The notes below the pieces were generated by a model. It worked only from the letters and a program-made list of their open reading frames with translations, did no database searches and was not told where the DNA came from. Both the position numbers and the translations under genes were made by a program. A stretch of 45,510 nt of DNA, from contig NW_001914956.1 in NCBI RefSeq assembly GCF_000208925.1, positions 7,847 through 53,356 of the forward strand, written 5' to 3'. This document shows, in pieces, positions 1 to 10,031 of this stretch. This DNA comes from Entamoeba histolytica HM-1:IMSS (taxonomy: Eukaryota > Evosea > Mastigamoebida > Endamoebidae). How positions within the stretch are numbered: the first letter of the stretch is position 1; every line of letters starts with the position of its first letter.

Positions 1-35
1 TATGTTATGTGTTTGGACATGTATTAATAATATAG

Positions 36-1059
36 AAAATCTGTTGCAACGTCTACTACTAACAACACAAGTACTAATGGAGTTACTAGTGATGGAACAC
101 ACAATTTGTCTATGAGAATTCCAATAGAAAAGGCAGTAACAGCAATAAATGATGTAACATTATTACAAGAAAGTATGACTTCTGAGGAATTGAGAAAATG
201 CAAAGAATTAAATCGAAAATTAATGAACCAACCTGAATCTCCTGCATTTAATACACCAGTTGATCCAGTTGCACTTCAAGTTCCAACATACTTTAGTGTA
301 ATTAAAAGACCAATGGATTTAGGAACCATTAAACACAACTTATCAGATAAAAAATATATCACAAAAGAAGAGTTTCAAGCTGATATGTTATTAGTGTTTG
401 ATAATGCATTATTATTTAATCATCCAGATTCAGAGGTTTATCATTGGGCAGTTAAGTTGAAGAAACAATTTGAGACATTATGGAAAAATGCATTCAAAGA
501 GAAAAAACCTGTAGATACAAAAACTAATGTTACATCACATAATGACACATTAAATAAAGTAGAAGAAAAGAAGCCAGAAGTGAGTAATTCTAAGAAAACA
601 CGAGCATCTTCAAGAAAGAAAAATACTAATAAACCATTAACTAAAGAAGAAATGATTAAATTAAGAAGTGATTTAAAACAAATTGAAAAGAACAAAGACA
701 AACTAATTGAAGTACTTGCTGTGGTTAATGTAGACAGTAAAGGAAAGAATGAAGTTTCACTTGATTTAAGTAAATATACCACACAACAACTTAGAGAATT
801 ACAAAGAATTTTAAAAGGAAAAGGAAGAAAAGATGGAGATTATGATGGAAAGACTTATGAAGAAAAGATGCAACAATCTATTCAAGAACTTGAATTGTTA
901 AAGAAAATTCAAGGAGAGCCTATAAAGAAAAGTGTTGTTAATAAGCCTAAGAAAGATGAAGAAAGCGATAGTGACAATGAATTGTCATCGTCATCATCTC
1001 TTGATTCTGAAGAAGCAAATTTGATGAGAATGACTGATGCACATTCAAAGAAAATGTAA
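36..1059 (+). CDS. Bromodomain + NET domain protein (BET-like), 5' end missing
   Basis: Chromatin reader expected to bind acetylated histone lysines in the nucleus. The bromodomain lies at about nt 175-495: a PAF shelf (usual WPF), the ZA-loop stretch FSVIKRPMDLGTI, and the acetyl-lysine-binding Asn at codon 418-420 in LLFNHPD. A NET/extra-terminal domain follows at about nt 634-825 (LTKEEMIKLRSDL to LRELQRILKG), then an acidic, Ser-rich tail. Bromodomain followed by NET is the BET arrangement, here with one bromodomain instead of two. The frame stays open upstream of the first ATG (112) back to a stop at 28-30 and reads a plausible T/N/S-rich segment. Position 35 ends a good 3' splice site (AATAATATAG), so I start the visible exon at 36 and infer that the first exon lies at or beyond the left edge. 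Translation from ATG 112 alone is the alternative. Confidence 0.8.
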
Positions 1060-1150
1060 TATTTTAGTATCGTTTCTAATTTTCAATTAATTGTTTTTTA
1101 AAACATTAATTATTCTTTTACAATTTAAATAACAAAAAAGTGAATAAAAA

Positions 1151-1156
1151 GAACTT
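1151..1156 (+). promoter_or_regulatory. GAAC-type core promoter element
   Basis: GAACTT in the context AAAAAGAACTTTGAAAAG, 16 bp before ATG 1172. It matches the Entamoeba GAAC element that recurs ahead of many genes in this window. Confidence 0.55.
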
Positions 1157-1171
1157 TGAAAAGAGTTTAAA

Positions 1172-2207
1172 ATGATTGAATTACTTTATATTATCTCAAT
1201 TGTCATTGCAGAAGAATGTATTTTTGAACCACTAAAAGATAATACTGATTTTAGTAAACCTGAAAATTGGGGAGGGAATTCTTCAATTTGTCCATGTGAA
1301 GGAGTTAATTGTAATATAGACTTCAGTGAATTGACAGAAGTAATGTATATTAAAAACATTAAAGGTACTTATAAAACATTAATACTTCCTAATAGTCCAA
1401 TTATATTCGAAATTATAGGATTATTTGATGTTACAGATGAATTTGTTGTTCAAGACAAAGTAACAATTTATAGTAATTCAAAATATTTTGAAGACCTTAG
1501 TGATGTGATGTTTAAATCCATTTCAATTGGAGATAGTGTTACTTCTGAATTAATTGTAAATTCACCATTCAAAATAGAAACCATAAGTTGTGAAGGAACA
1601 ATAAGACTAAACAAGAATGGGTTTATTTCTAATATATTATTACATGGAATATTAATAATAGACAAAAATGTTCATGTTACAGTCAATAAATTTATTGGAA
1701 CAGGAAGAATTATTGTTTTAAATGGAATGATGTTAATTTCAGGTAGAGAATCATCTATTGTTAATACAGAAATCCAATTTGGAGAAATAAACCAAGAAAT
1801 TATCAAATTAATTGTTAATAATGATATTCAATTTGAAAAAACATGTTTTAATATTTCACAATATAATGAAATGTATTGTGGTGAAAATCCTTTAACATTA
1901 GTTCAATCAATATTTGGTATAATTCAATCAACAAAACCAAGTTTTATTTATCATAATAATAGTTATTGTGAGTCTGATCTTTCTACTTCTTCAGAAATTA
2001 AATTACAAGTGAATAGTTTGTTGTTGTTATTTTTTTAATAAGAAAATTAAATATCAGATTAGTTAATAAATAGACAATTCATGTAAAACATCATATTATT
2101 ATATTGTTATGCTTGTAGTAGGAATAGCATTGGTGCTTTGTTCTTTAATATTCATGATATTATTGATTTTTAAAGTGTATCAAAAATTACACATCAAAAT
2201 AGAATAA
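1172..2207 (+). CDS. Secreted-type single-pass membrane protein, two exons, unknown function
   Basis: Spliced model join(1172..2015, 2074..2207), 325 aa. A short hydrophobic signal peptide (residues 1-13) precedes a Cys motif CPCEGVNC and a long beta-rich ectodomain of regularly alternating hydrophobic residues, perhaps a beta-solenoid. Read without splicing, the frame stops at 2038 after a Leu-rich tail that mimics a GPI signal. That tail is intron: a canonical GTTTGT sits at 2016 and TAAATAG ends at 2073, and the join (phase 1) runs in frame into a strong transmembrane segment (about nt 2109-2168) and a short basic tail ending at TAA 2205. The result is a type I surface or endomembrane protein. 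A GAACTT element lies 16 bp before the ATG. I do not recognise the family. Confidence 0.7.
2016..2073 (+). other. Intron (58 nt) in the 1172-2207 membrane-protein gene
   Basis: Starts GTTTGTTG and ends AATAAATAG. Removal joins codon position 1 (A at 2015) to AC at 2074-2075 and restores a frame open to 2207. No other reading explains the in-frame transmembrane segment downstream. Confidence 0.75.
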
Positions 2208-2255
2208 TTTATGATGTTTATTTGATTATTTTCTCTTTCTCTATAATAATTGGTA

Positions 2256-2261
2256 GAACTT
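2256..2261 (+). promoter_or_regulatory. GAAC-type core promoter element
   Basis: GAACTT in GGTAGAACTTAAAAAG, 18 bp before the PROPPIN ATG at 2279. Confidence 0.5.
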
Positions 2262-2278
2262 AAAAAGATTATTTGTTT

Positions 2279-3364
2279 ATGACTCAACAAGAAGATACTA
2301 TTCTCTGTATTTCAATTAATGAACAAAAAAGCTATATTGGTATTGGAACTATCAATGGGTTTTATATTTTTGACATAAATAATCCATCAAAAGCTATATT
2401 TCATGAAAGTATTGGAGGAGTTGGATTAATAGAACTTAAAGGAGAGTCACAATATTTGTTATTAGTTGGTGGTGGTCCAAATCCATTTGAGTCACCAACT
2501 GTTGCATGTCTCTATGATTTAAATAATCATCAATTTGTTCCTAGTAATAAATATTCTTATGCACGGGCAATACGAAGAATTAGAATGACTAAGAAAGACA
2601 CATTCATTGCATTAGAAAATAACATTGATGTATATTGTGAAGGAAAAGTTTCTACTACATTTGACACATATGATAATCCAAATGGATTATTTTCTGTTAA
2701 TTATAATTCTCGAAAATTTGCATATCCATCAATCACTGAAGGAACAATAACTATTCATGACTTGGATAATAAAACTGATGTTGCTGTAATTAGTGCTCAT
2801 GAACATTCTATTTATACTCTCTCACCTAGTTTTGATTCTACAATAGTAACTGTTAGTGAAAATGGTACTTTAGTCAGAATATGGGAAACTACAAGTGGAA
2901 CGTTATTAAAAGAATTTAGAAGAGGAATGAATCCTGCACATGTTTATTGTGTAGCTTTATCAGATGATGGTAAACTTGTAGCATTACATAGTGAAAATGG
3001 AACAATTCATGTCTTCTCTCTAACAGAAGATATTAAAAACCAAATAGGATGGGTTGCAAAAGGAATAGGAAGTATTAAATGGTGGTTTGGAGTTGAAAAC
3101 AATGTATCTGATTATGCCTCATTAATTATTCATGATATTCTACCTAAAACACAAACTGAATTATATTTCCTTCAAAGTGAATATTATAAAATTGGATGTT
3201 TGTTACTTTTATTAATTATTATTAATTTTATTATTTGCAAATGATTTATTTCAATAGTATTTGGATTGAATGGTAAATATTATGAAAGTCAATTGTCATT
3301 AGAAAATCAACAATTAGTTGATGACAAATCTGCTGAAATCCAGACAATACAATTAAATGAATAA
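2279..3364 (+). CDS. PROPPIN / WIPI (Atg18-like) WD-repeat protein, two exons
   Basis: Phosphoinositide-binding beta-propeller of the Atg18/WIPI family, which acts at PI3P-rich membranes in autophagy and endosomal sorting. Spliced model join(2279..3197, 3258..3364), 341 aa. Repeats of the propeller run through the protein, and the hallmark FRRG motif (residues 213-216, codons 2915-2926) is present, following a blade with the typical GTLVRIW and TTSGTLLKEF stretches. Without splicing the frame ends at 3244 in a hydrophobic tail that would be foreign to PROPPINs; that tail is intron sequence. Splicing gives a polar end with no membrane segment, of usual family length (340-450 aa). The start is ATG 2279; the frame also opens at a TTG (2273), which I discount. 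Confidence 0.85.
3198..3257 (+). other. Intron (60 nt) near the 3' end of the PROPPIN gene
   Basis: Begins GTTTGTTA and ends TTTCAATAG, with phase 1 junctions. It removes the run of Leu/Ile codons and the TGA at 3242-3244, and extends the protein by 35 codons to TAA 3362-3364. Confidence 0.8.
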
Positions 3365-3408
3365 AAAGACTAATTTGTTTTAACAATTTAATTATCAATC
3401 AATTTGTC

Positions 3409-6129
3409 TCAATACATCATTGCTCTTTTCTCTTTTTGTTGTTTGAATGAATCAATCAACGAGATTGGTACTGCATCCCCAACTAATTTCAAAAATTCAT
3501 TCACTTCATTATTAAATCCATCAATACCTTTCATCCATGCATATTCAAGGAATAATGCTAGACATCTTAATAATTGTTTTTCATTTGAGTTTGTGTAAAA
3601 TAACATAACTTCAAAAGTAATTTCAAATCTATGAAGTTTTGTTGAAAGAATTAATAAATTTTCAATAGAAACTACTTTTTGACATAATTCATTCATTATA
3701 CTTAATATTTTATATGCCTTTAATATTTCTTGTTGAGCTTGTATTCCAATAATCATACCAAGACTCATTGCTTCTGCAATTAATCTTAGTCTAATACAAA
3801 TATCATTTGGTTGTTTCATTTCTATATCTTCTTCTTCAACTTTAATCTTTGTTAAATAAATATCTTCAACACATAACTTTAAGATACATTTAATTGCCTC
3901 CTCATACATCCCTTTCTTAACATACCATCTCCATAAAATTTCAGGCCAGTATTGTTTCAAATAATTCTTAATTTCATTTGATGACAAACTAATAATTGTA
4001 TCAATTTGGTTATGTTCATTCAAAATATCATACAACACCTTTTCTGCTTCAACATTTATTGATCCACTTACAATTTCACAACAATTTTTCTTTATTAACC
4101 AACACATTTCATCACTAGTCATAGGTTTTTGTATTCTTTCTCTTATAATTTCTATTGGCTGCATAATTTCAGTTAATACTCTCTTTAATGACTCTAATTT
4201 TTCCTTCTTCATTTTATCACTCTTCTTTAAACTTAATAAAACTAATGAAATGTATAAATCATGAAATCCTGACATTACCATCATCCCTTCTATTGATAAA
4301 ATTTCTATATCCATGTCTTTCATTGAATTATATATTAACATTCCAAATTTATTTCTATCATTTTCATACCCATTAGTACTTTGTTGAGACATCACAAGAG
4401 CCTTTTCAACAATTAACTTCATCTCCATTTTTTTATCAAATAATTTAGTGTGTTTATTTTTCATTTGAATTACTTGTTCTTCAAATGGTTGTCCATTCAA
4501 CAATGCATTTACTAATACTCCATAAATTACTTCTTTGATATCATTTTCTTTTTCTTTACAAATAACATCTTCAACACTTAAAATTCCACTCTTTCCTACT
4601 GGCATTTTTCCCATAACTTTCATTACACAAAGAATATCATATGCACTTTGTGAAACCTCTCTAATTCCAATCCCTACAATACTCTCACTCATTTTCTTAT
4701 ATTTCTCTAATTTCTTTAATACCTGAAGAGACACTATCCCTTCATATCCTTCAAACACATTTAATTTCCAGCATGAACGAACTATTGCAATTAATAACTC
4801 AAGTTCTCCTTCTTCACTATTTCCTTCATTTCTAGCACATCCAACAGCTCCTCTTACTCTCTCATTTCTCTCTGTGATAGCTTCATACGCAAAACAAACA
4901 TCTACAACATTTCCAAATAATTCTTTTAACTCTTCAAATTGTTTTCTCAATTCTGTTATATTAGTGCATTGACTTTTTGAAATGACACTACGAATTGATG
5001 GAAGTGTAATTTGATAATATGACTTCGTTGTATTACTTTGTGATTTTCCTGATGTTTCTGAATCATCTGTTTCTTCACATGTAGAATTATCATATTCACA
5101 CAAAAATGAGACATCATCTATTGGATATAATAACCCCGTTCCATCAGCAATTGCACGGGTAATTGAAAGTTCTCCAATTGAAACAAGAAATACATCTTCA
5201 TCACGTATCATTGAAATATGTTCACTTTCAATAAACAAAAATACTTTTTTTGGTGTTGCTAATAAAATGGCATTTCTATTGATGGCTGATGTAATGATTT
5301 GTTCATCAATTCCAATGTCTCGTACATAAATTAATGAATGTCCTGAAACATACCCAATATATCTTGAAGAAAAAATAACAATACAAGTAAATAAATTTGA
5401 TGTTTCTGGTGACAAAGGTAGTAATGAATTAATAGTAATTTCATTTCCACTCTGATTTGTTAATATAGATAATGAAGAATGAATTGATGTGATTGTGTCA
5501 AAATATTCTAAAGTAATTGTTGAATAAATGGTGATATCAATATCAGACAATCCATACAAAATATGTCGAATTGTATCAACATAAATTTTACTATATATTC
5601 TCTTCACGAATAATTTTTTAATAAATGAAAATATCCCTTCAGTTAAACATGTTGTTGAATTTGTTGAAAGTTGTAATGCATATATATTTCCATCTTGAAT
5701 AAAAAATTGGTAATCTCCATCAATAACTTTTTCATTTGGAAGAGGTGAGTTTAATGTTTTAACTTCAAATCCATAATATTGTTCAAATACACCAAGACTT
5801 CTTTGTCGAATTGCATCAAATTGACCAGCATTTCTATTAAATTATTCTCTATTTTATTCAAAGAAATAAAAAAAAAGAAAAACAAACCTTGAAATGTTTG
5901 AGTTGATCATATTAATAACATGTTGTTTTGCAATTTTATCTCGTTGTTTTCTAAGGTCTTCAATTCTATCTTCATCAACTTGATAAGAACTTTTTTCAGC
6001 ATCAATCAAATTCTGAAGATGATTAAATGATAACTGAGTTTTTGATGGAAGATTTAAATTAGATATTCGTGGTAAATCCAACATGAACGTTCCAGTTAAT
6101 CTCTCTATTTTTTCTTTTCTATTTTTCAT
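3409..6129 (-). CDS. Nup155/Nup170-like nucleoporin, two exons
   Basis: Predicted inner-ring scaffold component of the nuclear pore complex. Spliced model complement(join(3409..5833, 5888..6129)), 888 aa. The N-terminus carries the Nup155-type sequence around DAIRQRSLGVFEQYYGFEV and a propeller strand reading FFIQDGNIYALQL, followed by RHILYGLSDIDITIYS, which parallels the start of the Nup133/Nup155 beta-propeller. An alpha-helical solenoid fills residues 300-888, with Nup155-like elements such as LWRWYVKKGMYEEAI and CIRLRLIAEAMSLG near the end. The ORF opening at 5607 is only a GTG inside exon 2: the frame is continuous upstream to 5833, and the 92-codon frame at 5854-6129 supplies the start Met. 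It is clearly shorter than animal or yeast relatives (about 1,400-1,500 aa), apparently by loss of C-terminal helices. Its 3' end faces the PROPPIN gene 44 bp away. Confidence 0.72.
5834..5887 (-). other. Intron (54 nt) in the Nup155-like gene
   Basis: On the minus strand it starts GTTTGTTTTTC at 5887 and ends TTTAATAG at 5834. Exon 1 ends in phase 2 (AG) and joins A at 5833 to make Arg, after which the nucleoporin frame continues without a stop. Confidence 0.8.
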
Positions 6130-6349
6130 TTTTATAAAAACATAAAAAAAATATTTTCTAAATAATAAATCGTTATATAAAACGTAAAAATGTAAAAATG
6201 GGATTGATGCGTAAAGACTTGAAGAAAAATAATGGAATGAAGTCGAAAGCTTTCGAATGTAAAATGTATTTCTTTCAGTTTCTTTGTAGCTTCTTATTTT
6301 CTTAATAATTGGAATTTTAACCTAAAACAAAAAATAAATCATTTCAACA

Positions 6350-7951
6350 ATGCCATCCTCAGAATCATGGAAGAAAGTTACTAAAAAGGTTCAGTTCTTT
6401 AATTTATTTAATTATTATGTTGGAGGATTTACAATTAACATGTCAACATATTTTTGTTGGTTAATTATTCCATTATTAATGAAAGAAAATGGAGCAACAC
6501 CATTTGATATTGGATTAGCTGATGCAGTCACATTTGGTATTACAGGATTATTATCTCCATTGATTGGGTTTGTAGCAAGTAAAGAATATTTATGTCCTGA
6601 TACTATTTGTCGAATAGGATTTGTATTACAAGCAACATGTTCAATTAGTATTGCTATTTATTATATTTCAGGAACAATGATTGTTCCTATCTTTTTCTTA
6701 TTAGTTCAAGAATCATTTGCACTTGCATTCTTTTGGTCTATTTGTGAGTATTTATTATCAAACGAAATTTATCAAGGAGAGACAAATCAAAAAATGTCAT
6801 GGTTCTGTTGTTCATGGTCATTTGGTAAAGCAATTGGTTTTGTTCTTGGTGGACCAATGAGAAGTGCTTTTGGTTATTCATTTTCACTTTATTTCTCTGC
6901 ACTTATTGTAATGATTGCTTTTGTTGTTTTCCCAAGAATGCCAAGAAATAGATCAACAACTCCAAACACCGCTAAACTTGAAAAACAAAAAGCAAAACTT
7001 GAAAAGAAGAAAGCAAAGAAAATAGAAAGTCTTACTAAGAAAGGATTAAGTCAGGAAGAAATAGAAATTAAAATAAATAATATGCATAAAGAAAATTTCC
7101 TTACTAAACATCAACCTGTTCCAAAAAGATATTTCTTATATTATTTAAATGAATTAGTTATTCATTTCACTGTATATGGAACAGTTGCTGTATTTGGAAA
7201 TCAATACATTGATTTTGCTGATGAAAATAATATTGTATTAAATGGTGTTAATGATGATTCTGGAACATACTGTTCATTATTCCTTGGTATTGTTTATTTT
7301 TCACAATCATTCTGTTTTTGGGTATTAGGACAATTCTCTTATTGGCAATATAAACAAACTCTTAATATCATTGTTCAAATCTTTATTGGAGCAATTTGTC
7401 TTGCATTAATTTATTTACGAAATGGATGGGTATTATGTGTTTTAGCAATTCCAATTGGTATTATTTCTGGATACGACTTACAATCAAATGTTTTATATTC
7501 AATCAATGCAGGTCCTAAAATTAAAGGTGTTATTCTCGGTATGAGTGAGTGTGTTGGTGAATTAACATGTTGTCTTTGTCCATTGTTTGCTGGTTTGATT
7601 GCCACACAAACAGATGATAGAAAATGGGCATTATGGTTTGGATTGATATTACAATGTGTTGGAATTGTGTTATGCATCATTACACAAGCCATAACCATCA
7701 TTCTTGAACGATTTGACAAACAAAAAGAAAGTGATGAAATTGAATTAGGTAATAATGAATATCAAGAACCTACTCCAATTGAAGATGTAGATGTTGATAC
7801 TAATTTAGTTCATCAAATTGAAATAGAAGATGGAAATGTTTCTGAGTCTTCAGAACTAGACAAAGAAGAAGATACTGATGAAAAGAGTCCTGAAGAAAAT
7901 GAAAATGTTCAACCCACTGGTACTCCAGAACAAAAACCTTCTAACGAATAA
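6350..7951 (+). CDS. Major facilitator superfamily transporter
   Basis: Integral membrane transporter of 533 aa; substrate unknown. About six hydrophobic segments occupy residues 18-195. A long charged central loop (about 200-255, K/E-rich and coiled-coil-like) follows, then six more hydrophobic segments to about residue 455 and an acidic cytoplasmic tail of about 75 residues rich in E, D and S. The 6+6 arrangement around a large central loop is the MFS pattern. The first half contains the helix 2-3 stretch GLADAVTFGITGLLSPLIG, equivalent to the MFS A-motif region but without its usual DRxGRR. ATG 6350 is the first in-frame Met and is followed directly by a polar N-terminus. The divergent Nup155-like gene starts 220 bp upstream. 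Confidence 0.8.
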   Translation: MPSSESWKKVTKKVQFFNLFNYYVGGFTINMSTYFCWLIIPLLMKENGATPFDIGLADAVTFGITGLLSPLIGFVASKEYLCPDTICRIGFVLQATCSISIAIYYISGTMIVPIFFLLVQESFALAFFWSICEYLLSNEIYQGETNQKMSWFCCSWSFGKAIGFVLGGPMRSAFGYSFSLYFSALIVMIAFVVFPRMPRNRSTTPNTAKLEKQKAKLEKKKAKKIESLTKKGLSQEEIEIKINNMHKENFLTKHQPVPKRYFLYYLNELVIHFTVYGTVAVFGNQYIDFADENNIVLNGVNDDSGTYCSLFLGIVYFSQSFCFWVLGQFSYWQYKQTLNIIVQIFIGAICLALIYLRNGWVLCVLAIPIGIISGYDLQSNVLYSINAGPKIKGVILGMSECVGELTCCLCPLFAGLIATQTDDRKWALWFGLILQCVGIVLCIITQAITIILERFDKQKESDEIELGNNEYQEPTPIEDVDVDTNLVHQIEIEDGNVSESSELDKEEDTDEKSPEENENVQPTGTPEQKPSNE

Positions 7952-9027
7952 ACAGACATGACATGTCTTTGATTTCTATATTATCTATTTTAATTTTTAT
8001 TCTTTGATTTTATTCACACATTTGTTTATTTTAGTCATCTCTTATTATTCTTGTTTAATGTAAAGAAATATCATTGTTATTATTTTATTTAATCGAGTAT
8101 TTTAACTTTATCTTTAATTCATAATGAAATTCAGCAAAGTAATTCTCTCTTATAATTTCATACACCAAAGAACAACCAACTAATAATTAGAGATGAGAAT
8201 TTATTCATTTTAATTGGTTTTAATTAGTATATGTATTTCTCTACTTTGGTCTTTCAATGTACAAATTATAATCGTTTCTTTTCATTGACTCTTTTTATTG
8301 ATAAACTCAGGTAAAACATTCATTTCGTATCATTATGAGAGTCTTTAATTCATTTCATTAAAATTATTGATATTAAACAAAGTACTTTATTTCTTTGTTA
8401 ACAAGTCCAGAATAATATCTAATGAAATATTATTTATGTCCCTTGTTATATGACTTTATTTTTGTTCTTGTTCTAAGTTCTATTTAACATAGTTGAATAT
8501 ATTACAACTCGCTTATCTTTTTCTATACTCATGAATATTTTCAGTACTTTTTAAGAATATTAATAACCAAGTAAGATGAAATTTATCAGGGGTTTGCATG
8601 ATTTTTATGTAGTAGTTAGAATAACAATTATGGAATTAAGTGATAAGAGTAATAAAATGTTTGAAAGTCTTAACATTAACAAGCAAAAGATGATTTAATT
8701 TCAAACCTACGTTTAAAATAAAAAAAAAGTGAAAAGAAATACGTCATTTCTCTATGCTGTTTGCTAATACTAAATCAAATATAAACATAAAAGAAGGAAT
8801 CAACACATTGTAATACATTCTAAACAAAATTAGTTAAAGTAAATTCTGACTTATGTAAGTAATAACTTCAATAATTCAACCAAGTAATTGTTGATTAAAT
8901 ATCATCGAAGTTGTCTTTATTATGATAGTTGGTGTTAGACTTAATGAATTAATATCAATACTTCAATGGAATATTCAAAACTATTAAAATAAATAAAAAT
9001 ACTTTATTTAAGCATTGTGACAATACT
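7952..9027. other. Intergenic gap, 1.08 kb, no gene seen
   Basis: AT-rich sequence with stops in all frames. I found no tRNA-like, snRNA-like or repeated structure and no coding relic. Confidence 0.6.
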
Positions 9028-9516
9028 TTATTTGTGTCCTTGTGAAGAACTTATTACTTTGTTAGGAACAATGTTTTTTTCTTTATAAACAATTGATTTT
9101 CTTTGACGTGAAGGTTGATTTGGTTGTTCAAATTCAATAGATTGTTCTCCAATCTTAAAATGGTTTTCAACAATAGCTCTTAATTGTTCATTAATTTCAT
9201 TGATTTCCTGTTGGTAATCACTTGATGCATTTAAATGAATAGAACGTATTGGTGTTTGGTGTTTATTTTCTTCAATAGAAATCTTGACATCAACAGTGCC
9301 TTGTTCTTGCTCAAATACTTGGATCTTTACCTCTCCAAGTTTTGTCTCTTTTGGAGTGAAATATTCTATTGGATGGAAAATCATTTGATATAAATTACCA
9401 AAAAATCCTCTTTTTGGGTGGAATACTTCATTTGATGGTTGTGTTTCTTGATAGAATCGTTTTCTTAATTCAATTCCACTTCCTTGTAATACACTGTTCG
9501 TTGAATCCATCTTCAT
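9028..9516 (-). CDS. Hypothetical protein, 162 aa
   Basis: I do not recognise this protein. It starts MKMDSTNS and has a basic, aromatic patch near residues 25-55 (PKRGFFGNLYQMIFHPIEYF). A beta-like middle follows (KIQVFEQEQGTVDVKISIEE), then a possible short helix (EINEINEQLRAIVENHF) and a polar basic C-terminus. There is no signal peptide and no convincing membrane span, although the aromatic patch could sit on a membrane surface. It is single exon and isolated between two long gaps. Codon usage matches the neighbours, so it is probably a real gene. Confidence 0.6.
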   Translation of the reverse strand: MKMDSTNSVLQGSGIELRKRFYQETQPSNEVFHPKRGFFGNLYQMIFHPIEYFTPKETKLGEVKIQVFEQEQGTVDVKISIEENKHQTPIRSIHLNASSDYQQEINEINEQLRAIVENHFKIGEQSIEFEQPNQPSRQRKSIVYKEKNIVPNKVISSSQGHK

Positions 9517-10031
9517 TTTTATGTTTCTTTTCTCCTTTTTTCTTTGTCATATATCATTATTTGGTGATGAATTTTCTCATAATTTCTTTATACTGGTAAA
9601 AATTTGAAGAAATTGCTTTTAACTACAAATCATATTAACCCTATTTTTTTTCGTTATTTAATTAATTATGTTATTAATACAAAAGACAGTGACTGAGCAA
9701 AGTTGTACTTCTCATTTATCAAACACCAACTATTGTTTCTTAATCTATTGTTTCCCGGAAAAGAAGTCTTGTTTTTTTAACATCAAACACCTAATTCAAT
9801 AAATTCCCAAATAATTCTCTCAAGAAATAATCATCTGTTTAAAACTAATTTAAAACCATTAAATGTCTAAATACTTGTGTTAAGGCTTTGATATGTGAAA
9901 AGATACTACCAACTAGACGAATAAATGCATAATTTATTGGACTAAAGGAAACATTAGGTGTGAAAAGTATTTTTTATTTTGAAACAAAAAAAAAAACACA
10001 AAAGAATGAAATGTAAACTATCAAAAGTTAT
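9517..10031. other. Intergenic gap, 0.5 kb, divergent promoter region
   Basis: Lies between two divergently transcribed genes. It is AT-rich with poly-A and poly-T tracts; I saw no RNA gene or repeat and no clear GAACTT element. Confidence 0.5.

Noticed and set aside
3404..4726. Short plus-strand ORFs opposite the Nup155-like gene
   Set aside because: Antisense frames of a real coding exon; low-complexity hydrophobic sequence.
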